Source: Propionibacteriaceae bacterium
GTDB taxonomy: Bacteria > Actinomycetota > Actinomycetes > Propionibacteriales > Propionibacteriaceae
NCBI GenBank assembly: GCA_024636075.1
Contig: JAGXHS010000016.1
Coordinates: forward strand, 1-15,644
Direction of reading: 5' to 3'
DNA length: 15,644 bases
The notes below the pieces were generated by a model. That model saw nothing but the letters and a program-made list of their open reading frames with translations, made no database searches and was not told where the DNA came from. Of the stretch, positions 7,021-13,800 are shown piece after piece (the first letter of the stretch is position 1; each line of letters begins with the position of its first letter). Made by a program: the position numbers and the translations under genes.

Positions 7021-7800
7021 ATGTCGCTCAGTGTCGGCGTCATCATTGCGCTGATCGCCGCGGCATTCGTCGCAGGCTGGGTGGATGCCGTGGTCGGTGG
7101 TGGTGGCCTGATCCAGTTGCCGGCGCTGTTGATCGGATTACCTGACCAGACCCCGGTCGCCAGTGTCTCCGGCACCAACAAGATCTCTTCTGCTGCGGGC
7201 ACATTGGTGGCCACCGCTACTTACTTGCGCGCGGTGACAGTGGATTGGCGCAGTGCGTTGGCGCTGGTGCTCTCTGCCTGGGCCGGATCCACCGTGGGAG
7301 CCCAATTGGTGCAGTATCTGCCCAAGGACTACTTCACGCCGATCGTGCTGGTCGTCCTGCTCGGGGTCGGCCACTACACCTGGCGTCGACCACAGCTGGG
7401 ACTGCAGCGGCGGCTGCGATTCTCCGCCCGGAGGCACTACATCTGGCTGGTGTCGCTGGGAGTTCTGGTCGGCGGGTACGACGGGTTCCTCGGCCCCGGT
7501 ACCGGTACCTTCTTCATCATCGGCCTGGTGGGCATACTCGGCTACGGATTCCTGGAGGCATCAGCACTCAGCAAGATCGCGAACCTGACCACCAACCTGG
7601 CAGCGATCTCGGTGCTGGCGTCGCACATCCTGTGGGGAATGGGACTGGCCATGGCTGCGGCCAACCTGACCGGTGGCTTCCTCGGCGCCAGAATGGCCAT
7701 CCGGTTCGGCAATGCCTTCGTCCGCAAGGTCTTTCTGTTTGTGGTCAGCGGGCTGGCCGCCAAACTCGCGTGGGACACCGTCTCTCTGCTGCTGCGATGA
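7021..7800 (+). CDS. TSUP (TauE/SafE, YfcA-like) family membrane permease
   Basis: A 259-residue, strongly hydrophobic protein with about seven to eight predicted membrane segments. The two-fold internal repeat of the TSUP family is visible. The first copy of the signature is GWVDAVVGGGGLIQLP (about residues 19-34) and the second is GGYDGFLGPGTGTFF (151-165). Family members move sulfite, sulfonates or other organosulfur anions across the cytoplasmic membrane; the cargo here cannot be read from sequence. ATG 7021 lies 14 nt after the proS stop with a poorly spaced GAGG, so it may depend on transcription and translation of proS. It converges with the DUF4439 gene, whose stop is 11 bp away. Functionally it looks unrelated to its neighbours. 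Confidence 0.9.
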   Translation: MSLSVGVIIALIAAAFVAGWVDAVVGGGGLIQLPALLIGLPDQTPVASVSGTNKISSAAGTLVATATYLRAVTVDWRSALALVLSAWAGSTVGAQLVQYLPKDYFTPIVLVVLLGVGHYTWRRPQLGLQRRLRFSARRHYIWLVSLGVLVGGYDGFLGPGTGTFFIIGLVGILGYGFLEASALSKIANLTTNLAAISVLASHILWGMGLAMAAANLTGGFLGARMAIRFGNAFVRKVFLFVVSGLAAKLAWDTVSLLLR

Positions 7801-7811
7801 CACGGAGCTGA

Positions 7812-8852
7812 TCAGCCGACGTCGCCGCCCACCCATCCCGGCCAGTACGTCAGGCTGACGCCCAACCCCTGGACCCGATCGGCCTGTTGCTGCATCGCGT
7901 CCAGCGCGGCTGGGCGCCGCCGGGGTGGGGACGCCGCGGCGAGCCGTGCCCAACCGGCGAGCACACCATTCTCCAACGCGCCCCATGTGCTGCGAATTGT
8001 GGCCGACGTGGTGAGGTCCCCGGGCATCGCATAGGCCAGCTCCACCGGGGGAGGACTCAGCGAAGTGGAACTGATCTGCTCGAGCAGGCTGTCGCGCAGC
8101 ACCAGCACCTGGGTCAGTCGGGTCCGGGCACTGGCGAACTCCTTGCTGGAGATCGACAACACCCCCATGCCCACCTCCAAGCCGTAGACCAATGCACGGA
8201 CCTGGGACAGCAGTACCACTACCGCCTGGTCGCGGCTGCCCACCCGCGTCTGGCTGGGTGTGGTGTCGCCGGACACCGGTGGGGTGGCCTGGCGACGCAC
8301 AGCGTGTGCAGCCACCGCCATCGAGGCCCACAACAGGGCCTCGTCACCCGCAGTGCTGGCCAGACATCGCTGACGATGGTCGGCGGACACATTGCCGAGC
8401 TGTTTCTCGATGGCGGCGCGGGCCGTCGCGAGGTCCTTGGCTGGGGATGCGCTCGCCTCCGGACTGGTTGTTGACCCTGTTGTCGGAGCGGCTGGCGACG
8501 GTGTGCTGCTCGGGGCCAGTGTCGATGCTGGTGGGAGCAGAACGGGTCCACCCAGGAATTGGACGTGGGACAGGCATTGCGCCGAGGCGGCGGTGCACCA
8601 GGCACTGAATCCGGCTGGCGCATCCCACGTCAGGCTCTGTGAGGCGCAGGCCGTGAACAGCGCTGCGGCCTCGTTCTCGGCGACAAGAGCTTCGCGGTGC
8701 GCCAGCGACGGGGTTGCTCCAGGGGTCGGCGACGGGCGATCAGCCGGTGCGTGGCTGCCAGTGATCCGGGGGTCGGTGCAACCGGACAGCAGGATGCCAC
8801 TGGCAGCTGCGGAGGTGAGCAGCGCTCTGCGGGAGAGATGAAGGTGCGCCAC
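7812..8852 (-). CDS. Tat-type lipoprotein with C-terminal DUF4439 ferritin-like domain
   Basis: The protein has 346 residues if it begins at GTG 8852. The N-terminus reads LHLSRRALLTSAAASG and then LSGC, i.e. a twin-arginine-like pair (R8-R9), a hydrophobic stretch and a lipobox with C25. This predicts export and lipid anchoring on the outer face of the membrane. A Pro/Ser/Thr/Ala-rich spacer (about residues 30-140) follows. The last ~170 residues resemble DUF4439: an ALVYGLEV helix, SPPPVELAYAMP, ENGVLAGWARL, and a C-terminal QGLGVSLTYWPGW. Proteins of this type often sit divergent to rimP in actinobacteria, yet their role is unknown; I cannot show metal ligands. The frame is open upstream to 9173, but that part lies opposite rimP, and the signal peptide places the start here. 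TACGCT ends 6 nt before this GTG, suggesting a leaderless mRNA. Confidence 0.87.
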   Translation of the reverse strand: MAHLHLSRRALLTSAAASGILLSGCTDPRITGSHAPADRPSPTPGATPSLAHREALVAENEAAALFTACASQSLTWDAPAGFSAWCTAASAQCLSHVQFLGGPVLLPPASTLAPSSTPSPAAPTTGSTTSPEASASPAKDLATARAAIEKQLGNVSADHRQRCLASTAGDEALLWASMAVAAHAVRRQATPPVSGDTTPSQTRVGSRDQAVVVLLSQVRALVYGLEVGMGVLSISSKEFASARTRLTQVLVLRDSLLEQISSTSLSPPPVELAYAMPGDLTTSATIRSTWGALENGVLAGWARLAAASPPRRRPAALDAMQQQADRVQGLGVSLTYWPGWVGGDVG

Positions 8853-8858
8853 ATGCCG

Positions 8859-8864
8859 AGCGTA
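8859..8864 (-). promoter_or_regulatory. Putative -10 element (TACGCT) for the DUF4439 lipoprotein gene
   Basis: On the minus strand TACGCT fits TANNNT and ends 6 nt before GTG 8852, the spacing expected for a leaderless start. No SD is present before the GTG. No clear -35 was found. Confidence 0.4.
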
Positions 8865-8869
8865 CTGGC

Positions 8870-8875
8870 TATGCT
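8870..8875 (+). promoter_or_regulatory. Putative -10 element (TATGCT) for the rimP-nusA operon
   Basis: TATGCT fits TANNNT and would start transcription near 8882, leaving a leader of about 74 nt before rimP. It lies only 5 bp from the opposing -10 of the lipoprotein gene, so the two promoters probably compete. No recognisable -35 is present. Confidence 0.4.
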
Positions 8876-8880
8876 CGTCT

Positions 8881-8901
8881 GCAAACGCCGGCAAACGGCG
8901 T
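8881..8901 (+). repeat. 10-bp tandem repeat forming a hairpin in the rimP leader
   Basis: GCAAACGCCG and GCAAACGGCG lie in tandem at 8881-8900 (9 of 10 identical). Because of the single difference, ACGCCG (8885-8890) pairs perfectly with CGGCGT (8896-8901) around a GCAAA loop. The hairpin would lie at the very 5' end of the predicted leader. Confidence 0.6.
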
Positions 8902-8940
8902 GACAGCTGAACAACAACCCTGACATGTGAACAACAATCG
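8901..8940 (+). repeat. 20-bp direct tandem repeat in the rimP-nusA leader
   Basis: Two 20-bp units, 8901-8920 and 8921-8940, match at 16 of 20 positions; both contain TGACA-NN-TGAACAACAA. They fill the space between the hairpin and the rimP ribosome binding site. They could be paired binding sites for a DNA- or RNA-binding regulator. Confidence 0.7.
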
Positions 8941-8955
8941 AAGAAGGGAACTGAG

Positions 8956-9450
8956 GTGGACGCCACATTCTTGAGCCAGCTGCTCCAGCCCATCTGTGAG
9001 CAGCACAGCCTTGATCTCGACGACATCGAGACCATTCCGGCGGGGAACCGCACCGTCCTGCGGATCATCGTCGACGGTGACGGACCTGATGGAACCGGCC
9101 CCCTGCTCGACGACATTGCGCAAGTCACCCGAGCGATCTCGGAGGCCTTGGAGGACGAACCAGCGGTGGGCAACAGGGCCTACACCCTCGAGGTCAGCTC
9201 CCGCGGAGTCAGTCGGCCGTTGACGCTGCCCAGACACTGGCTTCGCAACACCGGACGACTGGTGAAGGTGCGTCGCACCGACGGCACCGAGCTGACAGGC
9301 CGCATCGTCGGCTCCGATGATGCCGGCGCGACACTGGACACGGACACCGACCAGGCGTCGGTACAGTTCGCCGACATCGCCAAGGCCAGCGTGCAGGTGG
9401 AGATGAACCGCAAACAGCCCCAGCCGAGCGATGACGAGCAGGAGAACTGA
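8956..9450 (+). CDS. rimP: Ribosome maturation factor RimP
   Basis: A 164-residue protein that helps assemble the 30S ribosomal subunit in the cytoplasm. The N-terminal RimP domain is recognisable by the LRIIVDGD strand, DDIAQVTRAISEALED, and the signature YTLEVSSRGVSRPLTLPRHW (about 76-95). The C-terminal SH3-like domain includes LTGRIVGSDD and ends in an acidic tail. GTG 8956 is supported by GAAGGGA (8943-8949) six nt upstream and by length. The stop overlaps the nusA start by one base (TGATG), so the two are translationally coupled. It opens the rimP-nusA-ylxR-infB block and is divergent from the DUF4439 lipoprotein gene. Confidence 0.96.
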   Translation: MDATFLSQLLQPICEQHSLDLDDIETIPAGNRTVLRIIVDGDGPDGTGPLLDDIAQVTRAISEALEDEPAVGNRAYTLEVSSRGVSRPLTLPRHWLRNTGRLVKVRRTDGTELTGRIVGSDDAGATLDTDTDQASVQFADIAKASVQVEMNRKQPQPSDDEQEN

Positions 9451-10418
9451 TGGACATCGACATGGCGGCACTACGTGCCATCGAACGGGACAAGGAGATC
9501 AGTCTCGACTTCCTGATCAGCGCCCTCGAGGACGCGATGCTGAATGCGTACCAAAAGACGCAGGATCCTGTCCCCGGTGCACGAGTGCAACTGGACCGCA
9601 AGACCGGCAAGGTGTCGCTGCAGGTTCCCGAGTTGGATGAGGACGAGGTGGTGGGGTGGTCCGACGACACCCCCGCAGACTTCGGCAGAGTCGCTGCCTC
9701 CACCGCCCGACAGGTGATCTTCCAACGACTGCGTGAAGCCGAGGACGAGCAGAAGTACGGCCACTTCGCAGCCTCCGAGGGTGACATCATCCTTGGCACC
9801 GTCTCGCAGGATCGCGACTCCAAGACCATTCGGTTGGACGTCGGGAACAAAGTCGAGGCGATCATGCCGCTCGCCGAGCAGGTGCCCGGCGAGAACTACG
9901 CCCACGGCAAACGGCTACGGGTGTTCGTGGTCAGTGTCCGCAAGGACGCGAACCGTGGCTTCCAGATCGTGGTGTCCAGGACCCATCCGGGTCTCGTCCG
10001 CAAACTCTTCGCGCTGGAGGTGCCGGAAATCGAACAGGGCTTGGTGGAGATCAAGGAGGTGGCGCGGGAAGCTGGCCACCGTTCCAAGATCGCCGTGATC
10101 AGTCACACGTCCGGGGTGTCGGCCAAGGGTGCCTGCATCGGCCCGATGGGTCAGCGGGTGCGCGCGGTGATGCACGAGTTGAACGAGGAGAAGATCGACA
10201 TCATTGACTGGTCGCAGGAGCCGGCGGAGTTCGTGGCCCAGGCACTCTCCCCGGCGAAGGTGAACGAGGTGACCATCACCGACCTGGCCGCCCGGTCCGC
10301 GAGAGTGGTGGTGCCGGACTATCAGCTGAGCCTGGCGATCGGACGCGAAGGACAGAACGCCCGGCTGGCCGCCCGACTCACCGGATGGCGGATCGACATT
10401 CGCAGCGATGCAAACTGA
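9450..10418 (+). CDS. nusA: Transcription termination/antitermination protein NusA
   Basis: Binds RNA polymerase and nascent RNA to control pausing, termination and rRNA antitermination. The 322-residue protein has the short actinobacterial layout: an N-terminal RNAP-binding domain (about 1-105), an S1 domain (about 110-180, beginning EGDIILGTVSQ), KH1 with GPMG (IGPMGQRVRAVMHEL), and KH2 with GREG (LAIGREGQNARLAARL) near the end. The acidic repeat domains of E. coli NusA are absent, as usual in this phylum. ATG 9450 has a good SD (AGGAGAA, 9440-9446) and overlaps the rimP stop by one base. The 3' end overlaps ylxR by 11 nt. The leader upstream of rimP contains GAAC-type repeats that might be NusA targets (see findings). 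Confidence 0.97.
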   Translation: MDIDMAALRAIERDKEISLDFLISALEDAMLNAYQKTQDPVPGARVQLDRKTGKVSLQVPELDEDEVVGWSDDTPADFGRVAASTARQVIFQRLREAEDEQKYGHFAASEGDIILGTVSQDRDSKTIRLDVGNKVEAIMPLAEQVPGENYAHGKRLRVFVVSVRKDANRGFQIVVSRTHPGLVRKLFALEVPEIEQGLVEIKEVAREAGHRSKIAVISHTSGVSAKGACIGPMGQRVRAVMHELNEEKIDIIDWSQEPAEFVAQALSPAKVNEVTITDLAARSARVVVPDYQLSLAIGREGQNARLAARLTGWRIDIRSDAN

Positions 10419-10626
10419 AGAGCCACAACGCACCTGCATCGGGTGCCGAGCCGTCACCGGCCAATCAGAACTGGTCCGCTACGTGTTGCAGGAAGGGGCC
10501 GTGGTTGCTGACCCGCAACGCAAGCTCCCCGGTCGTGGCGCCTGGCTGCACCCCGATCCGGCGTGCTGGGATCGGGCAGTTGCGCGACGGTCGTTTCAGC
10601 GTGCGTTGCGCGCGGGTTGGCAGTGA
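10408..10626 (+). CDS. ylxR: YlxR family (DUF448) small RNA-binding-type protein
   Basis: A 72-residue basic protein. It carries the YlxR hallmarks: RTCIGCR near the N-terminus, then GRGAWLHPDPACWDRAV and a basic C-terminal segment ARRSFQRALR. The family is found between nusA and infB across Gram-positive bacteria and is thought to bind nucleic acid; its role in this lineage is not established. ATG 10408 lies inside the last codons of nusA (11-nt overlap in another frame), implying coupled translation. No independent SD is visible. A promoter candidate for infB begins at its extreme 3' end. Confidence 0.92.
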   Translation: MQTEEPQRTCIGCRAVTGQSELVRYVLQEGAVVADPQRKLPGRGAWLHPDPACWDRAVARRSFQRALRAGWQ

Positions 10627-10647
10627 TGCCCTTTGGCGCGGTAAACT
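10617..10647 (+). promoter_or_regulatory. Candidate sigma-A-type promoter for infB
   Basis: TTGGCA (10617-10622) differs from TTGACA at one position, and TAAACT (10642-10647) fits TANNNT. The spacer is 19 nt, longer than the ideal 17. Transcription would start near 10654 and give an infB leader of about 180 nt. The -35 lies in the last codons of ylxR. Confidence 0.45.
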
Positions 10648-10692
10648 CACCACGAACGTGTCCATCCGTGCTTCGCGCGGGTGATCCAGTTT

Positions 10693-10717
10693 CCTTCTGC
10701 GCGGAACTGCGCGAAGG
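10693..10717 (+). other. Hairpin in the infB leader
   Basis: CCTTC (10693-10697) pairs with GAAGG (10713-10717). Inside, GCGC (10699-10702) pairs with GCGC (10709-10712) around a GGAACT loop, with T10698 bulged. C and six A residues follow (10718-10724), so it is not a rho-independent terminator on the plus strand. It may shape the infB leader. Confidence 0.5.
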
Positions 10718-10749
10718 CAAAAAAGTCGACAGAAAGTGGGCTAGCGCTC

Positions 10750-10795
10750 ATGACAGCTCGATGAGTACTCAGAAATGAGCATGAACACCAACTAA
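10750..10795 (+). other. Chain of three tiny ORFs linked by ATGA overlaps upstream of infB
   Basis: Three ATG-started mini-ORFs run in series: MTAR (10750-10764), MSTQK (10761-10778) and MSMNTN (10775-10795). Each start overlaps the stop of the one before in an ATGA. No clear SD precedes the first. They end 3 nt before a hairpin and 38 nt before the infB start. They could be a leader-peptide-like translated region, or chance in an A-rich stretch. Confidence 0.3.
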
Positions 10796-10797
10796 CT

Positions 10798-10820
10798 GGT
10801 CCAGGCACAAGGCCCGGACC
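10798..10820 (+). other. Hairpin just upstream of the infB ribosome binding site
   Basis: GGTCC (10798-10802) pairs with GGACC (10816-10820). After an A-C mismatch, GGC (10804-10806) pairs with GCC (10812-10814) around an ACAAG loop. It ends two bases before the SD AAAGGAGAG (10822-10830), which leaves the SD free but close enough to be affected by ribosome or protein binding. Confidence 0.5.
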
Positions 10821-10821
10821 T

Positions 10822-10830
10822 AAAGGAGAG
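10822..10830 (+). promoter_or_regulatory. Ribosome binding site of infB
   Basis: AAAGGAGAG, a strong Shine-Dalgarno sequence ending 2 nt before GTG 10833 (GGAG core 7 nt away by its centre). It fixes the GTG as the infB start. Confidence 0.85.
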
Positions 10831-10832
10831 TA

Positions 10833-13800
10833 GTGGCCAAGGTCCGTGTCTACGAGCTCGCGAAAGAGCTCGGACTCGAAAGCAAAGACGTCCTGAAGAC
10901 GCTGAACGACATGGGGGAGTTCGTTCGTTCCGCGTCATCAACCATCGAAGCCCCAGTGGTGAGAAGGCTCACCGAGAGGCTGTCCGCCCCCGCCAACAAG
11001 GCAACCGGCCCCAAGCAGCCCGCCGGTCAGAAGAGGCCCGCTGGCAGCGGAAGCACATCCAGCAAGACTCAGTCCGGAGCGCCGACACCGGCGCCGACCG
11101 GTCGTGTCACCAGCTCTTCCGGACCACGTCCGGCGCCCCGACCGGCCAAAACCACCGGCACCCCCCCGGCGGCGTCCACGCCCGACGCCGCGCCGGCTGT
11201 GTCGAAGCCCGACGCCGCGCCGGCTGCGTCGAAGCCTGACGCCGCGCCGGCTGTGTCGAAGCCTGACACCGCCCCGGCTGTGTCGAAGCCTGACACCGCT
11301 CCGTCGACGCCCACGCCACGTCCGAGCGACGCTGACAGCAGCGCGCCTCGAACGGATGCACCGTCGGCTGCGGCTGGGCAGAGCGATTCGGATCAGTCGA
11401 AGAGGGCCGACGCTGCCACCCCTCGAAGCAACTCCGGTGAGACAGCTCCCGATGCTTCCCGTCGGCCAGCTCCGAGGCCACGTGGCGCAACGCCGCAGGG
11501 TGGCTCGAATGCACCCAAGCCAGGCACCGCGCCGCGCCCGGGGGCACCTCGCGCGCCACAGCGCCCAGGCTCCCAGGGACAGGCGCCTGGCCGTGGCCGT
11601 CCCGGCGGAGCGGGAGCACCTGGCCAAGGTGGCCCGAATCGCCGTACCGGAGCGCCCCGTCCTGGCAACAATCCGTTCGCGTCCTCCCAGGGAATGGGGC
11701 AGCAGCGCCGAACCGAGCGCCGTGACGATACCCGTCCACCAACCTCACGCGAAGGGCGCCCCACGCCCGGTGGCATGCCTCGCCCGGGTGGTTCCTCAGG
11801 TCAGAGCGGCATGCCTCGTCCGAACCCGGCGATGATGCCCAAGCAGCAATCCACACAGATCGGCCAGACGCCGACCCGTGGTCGTGGCGGTGGTCCCGGT
11901 CGCGGGCGCCCCGGCGGTGGCGGTGGCGGTGGCGGTGGCGGTCGACCTGGCGGCTTCGGCGGGCCCGGTGGCCCACCTCCGGGTGGCGGTCGCGGTGGCC
12001 GTGGCGGTCGCGGTGGTTCCGGTACCCAGGGTGCATTCGGTCGTGGTGGCCAGGGTGGTCGCCGTGGACGCAAGTCGAAGAAGCAGCGTAGGCAAGAGTT
12101 CGACCAGATGGAGGCGCCGCTGGTAGGTGGCGTCCGTGTCCGGCAGGGCGGTGGCCAGATCGTTCGGCTGCGCCGCGGTGCGTCGCTGACTGACCTCGCC
12201 GAGAAGATCGGTGTCGAGCCGGCATCGCTGGTGCAGGTGCTGTTCAACCTGGGCGAGATGGTGACCGCCACCCAGTCGGTTGCCGATGAAACGCTGCAGG
12301 TTCTCGGCACGGAGCTGAACTACAACATCGAGGTCGTCTCCCCGGAGGACGAGGATCGCGAACTGTTGGAGAGCTTCGACCTCGACTTCGGTGAAGATGC
12401 CGGTGACGAAGATGACCTCGAAGCCCGTCCGCCGGCCGTGACGGTGATGGGTCACGTCGACCACGGCAAGACCAAGCTGCTGGACGCGTTGCGCCTGGCG
12501 AACGTGGTCGCCACCGAGACCGGCGGCATCACCCAGGCCATCGGTGCTTACCAGGTCGAGACCCAGGTGGAGGGCCACGATCGTAAGATCACCTTCATCG
12601 ACACCCCGGGCCACGAGGCGTTCACCGCCATGCGTGCCCGTGGCGCCAAGAGCACCGACATCGCGGTGTTGGTGGTGGCCGCTGACGACGGTGTGATGCC
12701 GCAGACGATCGAGGCGTTGAACCACGCCCGGGCGGCTGACGTGCCGATCGTGGTGGCGGTGAACAAGGTCGACAAGGAGACCGCTGATCCGACCAAGGTG
12801 CGCGGTCAGCTCACCGAGTTCGGCCTGGTCGCCGAGGAGTACGGCGGTGACACCATGTTCATCGACGTCTCGGCCACAGCTCGAACTGGTTTGGACGAGC
12901 TGCTGGAAGCGATCGTGTTGACTGCCGATGCCGCGCTGGACCTTCGTGCCAACCCGGACATGCCGGCCCAAGGTCTCGCCATCGAGGCGCACCTGGACAA
13001 GGGTCGCGGTCCGGTTGCCACCGTATTGATCCACCGCGGAACCCTGCGGATCGGCGACTCGATTGTGTCCGGCTCCGCTCACGGGCGTGTCCGCGCCATG
13101 ATCAACGATCAGGGCGAGAACGTCACAGAGGCACCGCCATCGATGCCCGTTCAGGTGCTGGGGCTCACCTCGGTACCCGGGGCCGGCGACAACTTCCTGG
13201 TTGTCGACGACGATCGGAAGGCCCGCCAGATCGCTGACAAGCGTGAATCGCGGATGCGTGCCGCTGCTCAGGCCGTGGGTTCGCGTCGCAAGACGCTGGA
13301 TCAGCTGTTCGAGCAGTTGGAGAAGGGCGAGACTCAGGAACTGCTGCTCATCCTCAAGGGTGACGGCGCCGGTTCGGTGGAAGCGCTCGAGGACGCATTG
13401 TCGAAGATCGACGTCGGCGAGGAGGTCTCGTTGCGGGTGATCGACCGTGGTGTCGGCGCCATCACCGAGACGAACGTCTCGTTGGCAGCGGCGTCGAAGG
13501 CTGTGATCATCGGTTTCAACGTTCGTCCCACCGCTCACGCGGCACAGATGGCGGACCGCGAGAACGTGGACATGCGCTTCTACTCGGTGATCTACTCCGC
13601 GATCGACGAGATCGAGGCGGCGCTCAAGGGCATGCTCAAGCCGATCTACGAAGAGAAGATCCTCGGCCGGGCAGAGATCCGCGAGCTGTTTCGTTCGTCC
13701 AAGTTCGGCACCATCGCCGGCTGCATGGTCACGTCAGGGATCCTGCGGCGCAACGCCAAGGCGCGCCTCATCCGCGATGGGGTGGTGCTGTCGGAGACGG

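Noticed and set aside
7807..7816. GCTGATCAGC palindrome between the permease and lipoprotein stop codons as a terminator
   Set aside because: Only 10 bp with no loop and no T-run; too short to form a terminator hairpin and likely chance.
8853..9173. Upstream extension of the DUF4439 gene to 9173 (453 aa)
   Set aside because: The extension lies opposite rimP and would bury the Tat-like signal and lipobox inside the protein. The GTG at 8852 puts the signal peptide at the N-terminus and has a -10 at the right distance.
10693..10724. Hairpin plus A6 as an intrinsic terminator
   Set aside because: The homopolymer after the stem is A, not T, on the coding strand, and on the other strand the T-run would precede the stem.
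11181..11303. Regular repeats considered as a CRISPR array
   Set aside because: The repeats are directly adjacent without spacers, in frame, and encode the disordered linker of IF-2.
11107..12225. 372-codon minus-strand frame opposite the IF-2 linker
   Set aside because: His/Arg/Gly-rich composition mirrors the low-complexity plus-strand coding sequence, with no recognisable domain or start signal.
11796..13538. 580-codon open frame on the minus strand opposite infB
   Set aside because: It is the antisense shadow of a GC-rich gene with strong codon bias. Its sequence is low-complexity (long Ala-Thr alternation opposite the Gly-rich linker) and resembles no known family; IF-2 domains on the plus strand explain the region.
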